From NCBI GenBank assembly GCA_029054535.1, contig JAIDFC010000246.1:1-5967 (forward strand): DNA of 5,967 nt, written 5' to 3'. Below, piece after piece: positions 1 through 4,985 of the stretch (positions within the stretch are counted from its first letter, which is position 1; every line of letters starts with the position of its first letter). This DNA is from Rikenella sp. GTDB lineage: Bacteria > Bacteroidota > Bacteroidia > Bacteroidales > Rikenellaceae. A model generated the notes under the pieces. That model did not search any database, was not told where the DNA came from, and worked only from the letters and a program-made list of their open reading frames with translations. Position numbers and translations under genes: made by a program.

Positions 1-68
1 CCGACACGCATACCGACAAAATAACACCCCAAGAGAGAACCCCCAATCCAACAACCAATCAATACATT
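1..68 (+). other. Upstream leader of rubrerythrin gene
   Basis: This short non-coding stretch is rich in A and C and almost free of G from about 39 onward, so it should be unstructured as RNA. It lacks a Shine-Dalgarno sequence, as is common in Bacteroidetes, where A-rich leaders guide initiation. No TAnnTTTG promoter element is visible, so the promoter probably lies left of the window or is degenerate. Confidence 0.4.
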
Positions 69-623
69 ATGAAAAAGAAATTCATCTGCACCGTCTGCGG
101 TTACATCCACGAAGGAGACGAAGCGCCGGAATTTTGCCCGCAGTGTAAACAACCGAAAAGCAAATTCAAAGAGTACGTCGAACAGGAAGGCGGTCTGCAC
201 TTCGTCGACGAGCATGTGATCGGCGTGGCCAAAGGCGTAGATGCCGAAGTACTCGAAGGGTTGAAAGCGCACTTCGCGGGCGAATGCACCGAAGTGGGGA
301 TGTACCTCGCTATGAGTCGCCAGGCCGATCGCGAAGGGTATCCGGAAATCGCCGAAGCCTTCAAACGCTACGCGTGGGAAGAGGCCGAACACGCTGCGAA
401 ATTCTGCGAACTGCTGGGCGAAGTGGTCTGGGATACCAAAACCAACGTCAAAGCGCGGATGGAAGCCGAAGCCGGAGCGTGCGAAGACAAAAAACGGATC
501 GCTACCCGGGCCAAAGAACTGGGGTTGGACGCTATCCACGACACGGTACACGAAATGTGCAAAGACGAAGCCCGGCATGGCAAAGGCTTCGAAGGACTCT
601 TCAACCGCTACTTCAAAAAGTAG
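69..623 (+). CDS. rbr: Reverse rubrerythrin (rubredoxin-like plus ferritin-like diiron protein)
   Basis: This is a 184-residue cytoplasmic non-heme iron protein that, by family knowledge, reduces hydrogen peroxide (and sometimes oxygen) to water with electrons from NAD(P)H via rubredoxin or a reductase. It protects anaerobes from oxidative stress. The domain order is reversed relative to classical rubrerythrin. A rubredoxin-like [Fe(SCys)4] knuckle comes first, with C7-x2-C10 and C23-x2-C26. A four-helix ferritin-like domain follows from about residue 50, with diiron ligands E72, E105-x2-H108, probably E134 or a nearby Glu, E162 and E167-x2-H170. The length is normal for reverse rubrerythrins and no key motif is missing. 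The start is the first ATG, just before the FICTVCGYIHEG rubredoxin motif. The gene appears monocistronic, ending 59 bp before a strong terminator. Family assignment is firm; the physiological electron donor is not visible. Confidence 0.95.
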   Translation: MKKKFICTVCGYIHEGDEAPEFCPQCKQPKSKFKEYVEQEGGLHFVDEHVIGVAKGVDAEVLEGLKAHFAGECTEVGMYLAMSRQADREGYPEIAEAFKRYAWEEAEHAAKFCELLGEVVWDTKTNVKARMEAEAGACEDKKRIATRAKELGLDAIHDTVHEMCKDEARHGKGFEGLFNRYFKK

Positions 624-645
624 TTTTCTTATTATCGGCAGGGCA

Positions 646-669
646 ATTTTGTCTTTTGGCTTACAAAAT
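646..669 (+). repeat. Small AT-rich inverted repeat after the rubrerythrin gene
   Basis: ATTTTGT at 646-652 is mirrored exactly by ACAAAAT at 663-669 with a 10-nt loop. The flanks add two further pairs after one mismatch. It lies between the stop codon and the main terminator and could protect the 3' end of the transcript or be incidental. Confidence 0.4.
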
Positions 670-682
670 CGCCTCTTAAAAG

Positions 683-724
683 CGTTCGGATCGACCTGTT
701 TGCTGGCCGATCCGAACGTTTTTT
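683..724 (+). terminator. Rho-independent terminator of rubrerythrin gene
   Basis: A perfect 11-bp stem, CGTTCGGATCG at 683-693 with CGATCCGAACG at 708-718, encloses a 14-nt loop. Six T residues follow (719-724). It sits 59 bp after the rubrerythrin stop codon and marks the end of that transcription unit. The opposite side has only a short A run (678-681), so function on the minus strand would be weaker. Confidence 0.9.
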
Positions 725-947
725 ATTACAATCCGTCTTCTTGCCCGGAGCGGTTCGCGAGATTTATTTTCTTTGGGAACGACTGCGCAGTATTGGTTTT
801 CGCTGTATTGACTCCGACTGTCCCGCGGGCGACAGCAAGAACGCGCGGCATCTTTTGACTGCCGGATGACTTCGGCAATGCGTAGCATTGCAAGCCCGCC
901 GCGGGCACGCGGGGCCGCGCGGCCTGAGCGCGTCTGACACGGTTTCC

Positions 948-1024
948 CGTCGCCCGCCCGCCTAAGAGGGGAATTTCGCTCGTTTTGCGGAAGCAAAATC
1001 GAGATGAAATTCCCGCGGGCGACG
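948..1024. repeat. Long imperfect palindrome 1
   Basis: The outer arms are CGTCGCCCGC (948-957) and GCGGGCGACG (1015-1024), an exact 10-bp match. After an asymmetric internal loop the stem resumes with GAATTTC (971-977) against GAAATTC, then CTCG/CGAG and TTTTGC/GCAAAA around a GGAA loop (989-992). Only a few bulges interrupt it. The element is immediately followed by a terminator-like hairpin at 1025-1037. Confidence 0.8.
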
Positions 1025-1046
1025 CGCCCACAGGGCGTTTTATTTT
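1025..1046 (+). terminator. Terminator-like hairpin inside the repeat array
   Basis: CGCCC (1025-1029) pairs with GGGCG (1033-1037) over an ACA loop and is followed by TTTTATTTT. The stem is short, but the T tract gives it the form of a plus-strand intrinsic terminator. No gene upstream needs it, since the rubrerythrin gene already has a strong terminator at 683-724, so it may belong to the repeat element or to a transcript within the array. Confidence 0.45.
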
Positions 1047-1074
1047 GGGTTCTCTCGGCCTTAGTTGGCACCCG

Positions 1075-1146
1075 CGCGCGACTGCTGGAGTAGGAAATCG
1101 TTCAAAAGCGTGAATCGCTTTTGAACAGGATTTCCGCCAGCGCGCG
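1075..1146. repeat. Long imperfect palindrome 2
   Basis: The arms run CGCGCG, CTGG, GGAAATC, TTCAAAAGCG on the left and CGCTTTTGAA, GATTTCC, CCAG, CGCGCG on the right, with a TGAAT loop at 1111-1115. About 27 base pairs form, interrupted by small bulges. GC-rich outer arms around an AT-rich centre match the architecture of the palindrome at 948-1024. A T6 run follows at 1158-1163. Confidence 0.8.
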
Positions 1147-1298
1147 GACAAACACAGTTTTTTAGGGGAAAGTCCGACGCCGGCGGAGCAGCCAGTGAAC
1201 GAAGTGAACTTGGCGCCCTCCGCATGGAGCGGCGTCGATCGCGCGACCAGAGGTCGCGGTTTATAGCCAAGCTGCGAATCATTCATCGCGCGGACAAA
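1141..1298 (+). repeat. 12-bp direct repeat pair CGCGCGGACAAA
   Basis: CGCGCGGACAAA occurs exactly at 1141-1152 and again at 1287-1298, 146 bp apart. Both copies are followed by a partly similar T-rich stretch (CACAGTTTTTT and GACATTTT). The pair suggests two diverged copies of a larger unit, or target-site-like flanks of the 1153-1286 segment, but a 12-bp match in GC-rich repeat-laden DNA is modest evidence. Confidence 0.5.
1176..1236. repeat. Branched inverted repeat
   Basis: GACGCCG (1176-1182) pairs with CGGCGTC (1230-1236). Inside, CGGAG pairs with CTCCG and GCC-AGT pairs with ACT-TGGC with one bulge, closing on the internal direct repeat GTGAAC-gaa-GTGAAC (1195-1209). The layered pairing gives a stable hairpin and is followed immediately by a second hairpin at 1242-1258 with a GTTTATA tail. 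Confidence 0.65.
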
Positions 1299-1316
1299 GA
1301 CATTTTGGAATTAAAA

Positions 1317-1388
1317 GGGCCGGAGGTTGCGAAGCCCGCCGAGCGCCAGCGAGAAAACGCGGGCCTTCGCGTGGCGAAGCTCCGGCCC
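1317..1388. repeat. Long imperfect palindrome 3
   Basis: GGGCCGGAG (1317-1325) is an exact inverse of CTCCGGCCC (1380-1388). Inside, GCGAAG-CCCG pairs with CGGGC-CTTCGC with one extra base. The apical part contains a GCCAGCGAG copy of the array's recurring motif at 1345-1353. The shape is again a GC-clamped stem of about 70 bp. Confidence 0.75.
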
Positions 1389-1549
1389 GTCCTGGTGAGA
1401 TCACGGAAGATCTTCGCGTGCGATAACGACCGTCCCGCGCGCCTTGCAGGCGCGGTTCATTGTGAAGAATGAATACGTTCTTGCCTATTGCGATTCGCGC
1501 GCGGTTGTCGGCGATGCGTCGACTGCCGAAAGGGAAAAGGGGGGATTGT

Positions 1550-1627
1550 CAAGGGGGCGTAGTCCCCTTGGATGCGTTTTTTGCATCCTTTTTGGGGTAT
1601 ACCAAAAAGGATGAGCCTCCGCGGCTC
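1550..1627. repeat. Four overlapping or abutting hairpins
   Basis: Four stems follow without a gap. CAAGGGG (1550-1556) pairs with CCCCTTG (1564-1570). GGATGC (1570-1575) pairs with GCATCC (1583-1588) over a T-rich loop. CATCCTTTTTGG (1584-1595) pairs perfectly over 12 bp with CCAAAAAGGATG (1602-1613) around GGTATA. GAGCC (1613-1617) pairs with GGCTC (1623-1627). The second and third stems share the segment 1584-1588, so they are mutually exclusive, the layout expected of alternative RNA folds or of nested palindrome insertions. Confidence 0.75.
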
Positions 1628-1707
1628 GAGCGGATTAGAGGGAATACATCAACTTTCCCGAGAGGGCGATTTCTCCCGGCGGAAACGGATGGCTTCGAAT
1701 AGAACAA

Positions 1708-1920
1708 GACCGGCGCCAGCGCGGGCTGCGGGCCGAGCGCTCGTAGAGCGCGGTTGTTTGTGTATAGGGAAAGCCCGGAGCCAGTGCGGGCTGCACGCCC
1801 ATCGGTCGCGGTTTTCTTCACATAGAACAGCCCGGAGGGTCAGTGCGGATTTTTCGGAGCGAACTCTAGCATTCGAGTGCCGAGCGGCACCAGCCCGTCG
1901 CAAGGGGTGGCTCCGGGCTG
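1708..1920. repeat. Degenerate tandem repeats with one inverted copy
   Basis: Three diverged direct copies of a unit close to AGCCCGGAGCCAGTGCGGGCT begin near 1708, 1772 and 1829, with periods of about 65 and 60 bp. Between them lie hairpin or GCGGTT-T-rich segments (1737-1765 and 1804-1816). A fourth, partial copy is inverted: the minus strand of 1908-1920 reads CAGCCCGGAGCCA, sharing 12 bases exactly with the copy at 1772. Each unit can fold on itself (AGCCCG with CGGGCT). The last copy lies in the hairpin 1891-1920, which ends the array. Confidence 0.65.
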
Positions 1921-2035
1921 TCATGGGGAGATCGTGAAAGAATTTGCTCGGCTCGCCTGGCAAGCAATCGGCAAGCCGTTGTCAGGGCAGTGGTACACCC
2001 GGGTAAGCCAACAAAACGCCGATCGGCCCCTCTCC

Positions 2036-2269
2036 CTATTCCTGGAGGCAACGCGTCTGAAAACCGTACGAACGATGGTAGTTGCTATTTTGGCCGATCC
2101 CGCCATAGTAGAAGTCCAAACTGTAGGCGTTGGAATTACCCACAGGAATCGTTGACAACCAGCCGTATCCGTGGCCGCCGACAACCCGCAGTAACCCGTT
2201 GCTATAATCGCGGAGGCCCGGAGCCGGGTAAAACAAAAAGCGCCGCCGAGTACTCCAACCGGTCTTGCC
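2036..2269 (-). pseudogene. C-terminal remnant of a FISUMP-type (Fib_succ_major) surface protein
   Basis: Read on the minus strand, this frame gives about 77 residues ending at a natural stop. They resemble the end of the Fibrobacter succinogenes major paralogous domain (TIGR02145 type), which is common in Bacteroidales cell-surface lipoproteins. Recognisable pieces in order are FYPAPGLRDYSNG (family FPAAGYR), VGGHGYGWLST (family VGxxGYYWSST), NSNAYSLDFYYGGI (family YxLxF) and GFQTRCLQE at the C-terminus (family GFxVRCVxE). The frame stays open to an ATG at 2389, but residues before about 41 do not look like the family, and there is no signal peptide. Full-length members are several hundred residues. 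I infer a decayed 3' fragment left by deletion or recombination. The family is recognised from memory of its motifs, not by a search. Confidence 0.7.
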
Positions 2270-2440
2270 GGTAGAGATGATCGGTTCGCGTGCCGAGCAG
2301 TCCCCTCGATTTATGCCGGTTTCTCGATGGTAGACGAAGAAAAATCGACAAAAAAAACGAAGAGCAGGCGAATTGCATGATCTTTGCAAGAGACGGTCTC
2401 GGTATTTGATTCTATTTTAACGAAAAACATCGATCCAGTT
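2270..2440 (+). promoter_or_regulatory. Intergenic region upstream of the PepSY-like gene
   Basis: This AT-richer stretch contains an A8 run near 2350, an 11-bp odd palindrome GAGAC-G-GTCTC at 2390-2400, and GATCTTTG at 2379-2386, which matches the Bacteroidetes -7 element TAnnTTTG except for the first base. If that is the promoter, the leader would be about 50 nt and would include the palindrome. No -33 element is convincing. Confidence 0.3.
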
Positions 2441-2896
2441 ATGAAAAAGTTGATTCTCAGTTTGTTGGTCGGTTTCGCCCTTTATGCGACCGCTTGTGCC
2501 GATTCCAAACCCGTGGTGATTCGGACCGCCGATTTGCCCGCTTCGGCTCAGAATTTTCTGAAGAAGCACTTTTCGACCCTGACGGTCAATCAGGTAACGG
2601 TCGAAAACAAACTCTTCGGGAAGGAATACGAAGTGAAATTGGCTGGCGGTGCCGAGATCGAGTTCGACAAGAACGGCGATTGGACCAAGATCGACTGCCA
2701 GCGGAACGCGCTTCCTGAGACGGCGGTTCCGGCCAAGATCCTGGAGTACGTCAAGCAGAACCATCCGAACCATTTCGTTTCCTCTATCGAACGGGAAGAC
2801 GACGGCGAATACGACGTCGAGATCCGCGACCTGCAGCTCGACCACGAGATGGATCTGGTCTTCGACAGTCGGTACGATTTTCTGCGGATCGACTGA
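2441..2896 (+). CDS. Exported PepSY-like domain protein
   Basis: The product is 151 residues. A basic start (MKK), a hydrophobic segment to about residue 16 and the sequence ATACADS (residues 16-22) indicate export. C19 could be a lipobox cysteine, although Ala at -3 is atypical, or signal peptidase I could cut after A20. The mature part looks like two consecutive PepSY-like repeats (PF11396 type, formerly DUF2874). Repeat one covers about residues 32-85 (LPASAQNFLKKHF then EIEFDKNGDWTKID). Repeat two covers about 91-151 (VPAKILEYVKQNHP then MDLVFDSRYDFLRID). Such proteins are common periplasmic or surface proteins in Bacteroidales; their molecular role is unknown. I chose the ATG at 2441 over the upstream in-frame ATG at 2384 because only it places the signal peptide at the N-terminus. 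The region has its own terminator downstream at 2921-2954. Confidence 0.85.
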   Translation: MKKLILSLLVGFALYATACADSKPVVIRTADLPASAQNFLKKHFSTLTVNQVTVENKLFGKEYEVKLAGGAEIEFDKNGDWTKIDCQRNALPETAVPAKILEYVKQNHPNHFVSSIEREDDGEYDVEIRDLQLDHEMDLVFDSRYDFLRID

Positions 2897-2920
2897 TCCC
2901 CGTAACCGAACGGGACTCGA

Positions 2921-2966
2921 ACCGAAGAGGGACTCGACCAGATTCCTCTTCGGTCTCTTTGCGTTT
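2921..2966 (+). terminator. Rho-independent terminator of PepSY-like gene
   Basis: A perfect 10-bp stem, ACCGAAGAGG (2921-2930) with CCTCTTCGGT (2945-2954), has a 14-nt loop and is followed by a T-rich tail (CTCTTTGCGTTT). It lies 24 bp after the stop codon. GACTCGA occurs twice nearby (2914-2920 and 2931-2937), once in front of the stem and once in the loop. It separates this gene from the beta-barrel gene, which has its own promoter. Confidence 0.85.
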
Positions 2967-3016
2967 AAAATCGCTCGTAAAATCGACCGGGACGGGAAAA
3001 CTCCCCGAATAAATGC

Positions 3017-3024
3017 TATCTTTG
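3017..3024 (+). promoter_or_regulatory. Bacteroidetes -7 promoter element TATCTTTG
   Basis: TATCTTTG is an exact match to the Bacteroidetes sigma-ABfr -7 consensus TAnnTTTG and lies 29 bp before the ATG of the beta-barrel gene. Transcription would start a few bases downstream, giving a leader of about 20-25 nt. No clear TTTG -33 element stands at the usual distance, which is common in this phylum. Confidence 0.7.
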
Positions 3025-3053
3025 AGGGTTGAAACAACACACGTTTTCACGCT

Positions 3054-3677
3054 ATGCAGACTATCAAACGGATCTTTCCGCTCGTCGTCGTGCTGTTGCT
3101 CGGCACGGCCGTTCGTCATACCGCCTCGGCCCAGGGATTCTACTGGGGGCCTCGGGCGGGTCTCAATGTCAGCACGCTGACCAAAACCTCGTACTCGAAG
3201 GCGCGGGCCAGAGCCAACTTCGGGTTGATGGCCGGCTACAAGATCAATGACCTGATCGGGGTGCAGGCCGAGGCGCTGTACTCCATGCAGGGGAGCAAGA
3301 TGACCAATAAGGACGACGTCTTCTCGTACAACTATGTGAAAGTTCCGTTGTTGGCCAAGATTTTTTTGATCGGCGGGCTCAATATCGAGGCCGGGGTTTC
3401 GTTCGACTGGCTCGTTCGGGCGCAGCACCGGTGGACCAGCAAGGACTACACCGGCGGAGAAAGCTCCGAAGACTATGCCACCGTCAGCCACAGCCAGAAC
3501 CTGCTGAAAGACAGCCGACGGTTCGACCTCTCGATACCGGTGGGGATCAACTATCAGTTCTCCAAACTGTTCGATATCGGGGTCAGGTACGACATCTCAA
3601 CCATACGCACCGCTGAGGATTCTCAGAATCGCGCCAAGAACAGCAACTGGTCGGTGAGCGTCGGCTTGCGCTTCTAA
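3054..3677 (+). CDS. Outer-membrane beta-barrel protein (PF13568-type porin family)
   Basis: The 207-residue product begins with a classical signal peptide: basic QTIKR, hydrophobic FPLVVVLLLGTAV, then ASA before Q27 as the likely signal peptidase I site. The mature chain opens with GFYWGPRAGLNVSTL, the hallmark first strand of Bacteroidetes outer-membrane beta-barrel family 2 proteins. It continues with alternating amphipathic strands (FGLMAGYKI, LIGVQAEALYSMQG, YNYVKVPLLAKIF, IEAGVSFDWLV, FDLSIPVGINYQF, FDIGVRYDIS). It ends SVSVGLRF, and the terminal Phe on an amphipathic strand is the usual BAM recognition signal. By size it is a small barrel of about eight strands. Transport or structural function cannot be read from the sequence. 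An exact promoter element precedes it, and only 65 bp separate it from the next gene with no convincing terminator, so read-through is possible. Confidence 0.9.
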   Translation: MQTIKRIFPLVVVLLLGTAVRHTASAQGFYWGPRAGLNVSTLTKTSYSKARARANFGLMAGYKINDLIGVQAEALYSMQGSKMTNKDDVFSYNYVKVPLLAKIFLIGGLNIEAGVSFDWLVRAQHRWTSKDYTGGESSEDYATVSHSQNLLKDSRRFDLSIPVGINYQFSKLFDIGVRYDISTIRTAEDSQNRAKNSNWSVSVGLRF

Positions 3678-3725
3678 GGCCGGTTTCGTGTGCGGGGACT
3701 CCTTTTTTACACCCGAAATTCTTCT

Positions 3726-3742
3726 AAAACATCGATTGATTT
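3726..3742 (+). promoter_or_regulatory. Leader motif shared with the PepSY-like gene
   Basis: AAAACATCGAT begins 17 nt before the ATG here (3726-3736) and also exactly 17 nt before the ATG of the PepSY-like gene (2424-2434). Both genes then open with ATGAAAAAG. The six bases between motif and ATG differ (TGATTT here, CCAGTT there). It may act in translation initiation or be a small regulatory target; it may also be chance. Confidence 0.35.
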
Positions 3743-4912
3743 ATGAAAAAGATGCTTGCCGGCCTGTTGTTCGCCGGATTGTTTTTTACGGCGTGCGGCG
3801 GGCGAACGGAGCGCGTGAAGGTCGACATCGAAGGGCTGACCGACGATAGCCTGATCTGTTCTTACTTCACGCCGGCCACCGTTCGCGACCGGGGGGATAT
3901 GACGACCTTCCTGGTGGGGGGCGAGAAACGCGACGGGCGGACTGAGTTTTCGATCGACTTGCCGAACGACGATCACGTCTATCGGATTTTCCTCGCGCCG
4001 CAGAGTTTCACGGGCGACGGGCCGAAACAGAGCATCGAGTTTTATCTGACTCCGGGCGAACGGATCGAAATTCAGGCTGTGTATGAACCGAAAACCAAAG
4101 CGATCGAGTATACGTTGGTCGGGTCGGAGGCCCAACAACGGTGGCGCGAGAGCGAACAGGCCTTGGAGCCGACCCGTCTGCGGCTCGAGATGCTCAGCCT
4201 GACGGCTCGCATGATCTCTCCCGACCGGCGCACCGAAAGCGACACCGTGGTTCGCGAGATCCAACGGCTCTCGGATAGCATTCGCCGCTTCAAGGAGGAT
4301 TACATCACGGCGCATCCGACCGATCCGGCGGCGGCTTACCACCTGATCTCGTTGGCGGACGCCCGGGGCTTCGACAGCTTGTACCGTCGGCTCGATCCGA
4401 GTGTGCAGCAGGGCGGATTGCGCGAATGGATGGACCTGCAGCTCGAACTGTTGGGTAAGCAGCAGGCCGCAGAACAGGCACGCGAGGCGGTGGTTGCGGG
4501 GAATGTCGCGCCGGACTTCACGTTGCCTACGGTGGAGGGTAAGGACTTTACTCTGTCGTCGCTCTACGGCGGCGGGAAATATATCGTCATCGACTTCTGG
4601 GGAACCTGGTGCGGCTGGTGCATGAAGGGGATGCCGGCCATGAAGGAGGCCTACGGAAAGTACAGTACGGCGGTCGAGTTCGTCGGGATCGACTGCGGCG
4701 ACAAGGAGGAGGTGTGGCGGCGAACGGTCGAGAAACAGGCGCTGCCGTGGATCAATGTCCGGTCGGCGGACGACGAGGTGGCGATGCGTTTCGGGGTCGA
4801 AGGGTTCCCGACCAAACTCATCCTCGATCCTAACGGAGAGATCGTGGCGCGTTACACGGGCGAGGATCCGGCTTTCTACACCAAACTCGACTCGGTCGCC
4901 AATAAACAATAA
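3743..4912 (+). CDS. TlpA-like thioredoxin lipoprotein with N-terminal DUF4369-like domain
   Basis: This 389-residue protein is a predicted lipoprotein: MKK, a hydrophobic run, then FFTAC with C18 as the acylated cysteine, followed by GG and a charged linker. Residues about 25-125 form a beta-rich segment (VKVDIEGLTDDSLI, TEFSIDLPNDDHVYRIFL, IEFYLTPGERIEI) like the DUF4369 domain that precedes thioredoxins in Bacteroidetes. Residues about 130-250 are charged and helical. From about 255 (APDFTLPTVEGKDFTLSSL) an AhpC/TSA or TlpA-type thioredoxin fold begins. It has the active site WGTWC290-G-W-C293 and the cis-proline loop GFP356T. Family members reduce or isomerise disulfides in the periplasm. 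C318 is an additional, non-canonical cysteine. Domain order and length are normal for Bacteroidales. The electron donor is not encoded in the window. Confidence 0.92.
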   Translation: MKKMLAGLLFAGLFFTACGGRTERVKVDIEGLTDDSLICSYFTPATVRDRGDMTTFLVGGEKRDGRTEFSIDLPNDDHVYRIFLAPQSFTGDGPKQSIEFYLTPGERIEIQAVYEPKTKAIEYTLVGSEAQQRWRESEQALEPTRLRLEMLSLTARMISPDRRTESDTVVREIQRLSDSIRRFKEDYITAHPTDPAAAYHLISLADARGFDSLYRRLDPSVQQGGLREWMDLQLELLGKQQAAEQAREAVVAGNVAPDFTLPTVEGKDFTLSSLYGGGKYIVIDFWGTWCGWCMKGMPAMKEAYGKYSTAVEFVGIDCGDKEEVWRRTVEKQALPWINVRSADDEVAMRFGVEGFPTKLILDPNGEIVARYTGEDPAFYTKLDSVANKQ

Positions 4913-4934
4913 CGTTTTGTTTCGCGCAGAGGGG

Positions 4935-4985
4935 GGCCCGGCGATGTATGTACGCATCGCTGGGGCTCGGTATTCGGACCGGGCC
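4935..4985. repeat. Nested palindrome between the thioredoxin gene and lpxD
   Basis: GGCCCGG (4935-4941) is an exact inverse of CCGGGCC (4979-4985). Inside, CCCGGCGATG pairs with CATCGCTGGG (about 4937-4964; GCGATG 4941-4946 with CATCGC 4955-4960) over an eight-base TATGTACG loop. The two stems share bases near 4937-4941, so they are alternatives. No T run follows, so it is not a standard terminator. It is the only hairpin after the TlpA-like stop codon that I could find. Confidence 0.55.

Larger units (their letters stand above)
860..1920. repeat. Dense array of inverted repeats (hairpin array)
   Basis: Roughly twenty inverted repeats follow one another over about 1,060 bp. Those I verified by eye include 860-877 (TGCCG/CGGCA), 875-891 (GCAATGC gta GCATTGC), 894-906 (GCCCG ccg CGGGC), 913-924 (GGCCGCGCGGCC), 948-1024, 1025-1037, 1075-1146, 1176-1236, 1242-1258 (CGCGACC aga GGTCGCG), 1317-1388, 1438-1454 (CGCGCC ttgca GGCGCG), 1550-1570, 1570-1588, 1584-1613, 1613-1627, 1737-1751 (GCGCTC gta GAGCGC), 1772-1792, 1877-1890 (GTGCC gagc GGCAC) and 1891-1920. 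They are not identical copies; similarity is strongest among those sharing GCCAGYGCG or a GCGGTT tail. Possible identities are a patchwork of REP/BIME-like or MITE-like elements, or one large structured RNA. The sequence alone does not decide. Confidence 0.7.
725..2035. other. Long intergenic region without a credible gene
   Basis: About 1.3 kb separates the rubrerythrin terminator from the FISUMP remnant. Open frames exist on both strands (the longest is 186 codons, minus strand, 726-1286), but their products are rich in Arg, Ala, Pro and Ser, lack hydrophobic periodicity and recognisable motifs, overlap each other, and are cut through by palindromes. I read them as chance openings in GC-rich DNA. 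Positions 725-855 show no clear feature. From about 860 the sequence is dominated by inverted and degenerate direct repeats, listed separately. No tRNA, rRNA, CRISPR array or transposase gene was recognised. Confidence 0.7.

Noticed and set aside
676..1286. Minus-strand ORFs of 131 and 186 codons over the array's left part
   Set aside because: They overlap each other, give Arg/Ala/Pro-rich products without motifs, read through palindromes that constrain the DNA in a non-coding way, and run into the rubrerythrin terminator region.
1136..1850. CRISPR array
   Set aside because: Repeats are degenerate and short with irregular spacing (54 to 370 bp), there are no uniform spacers, and no cas gene is present.
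1549..1963. Overlapping ORFs on both strands in the array's right part (90, 104 and 121 codons)
   Set aside because: The frames overlap on both strands, the composition is biased by GC repeats, and there is no recognisable fold, signal or initiation context.
2015..2035. Minus-strand terminator after the FISUMP remnant (GCCGATCGGC then GTTTTGTT on that strand)
   Set aside because: The 10-bp palindrome has no loop, so a usable stem would have only three pairs. It is too weak to call.
2784..3491. A 235-codon minus-strand ORF spanning a terminator, a promoter and two gene ends
   Set aside because: It crosses the terminator at 2921-2954 and the promoter at 3017-3024 and lies antisense to two recognised genes.
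3678..3742. Terminator after the beta-barrel gene (T6 run at about 3703-3708)
   Set aside because: No convincing stem precedes the T run, so I left the transcript end open.
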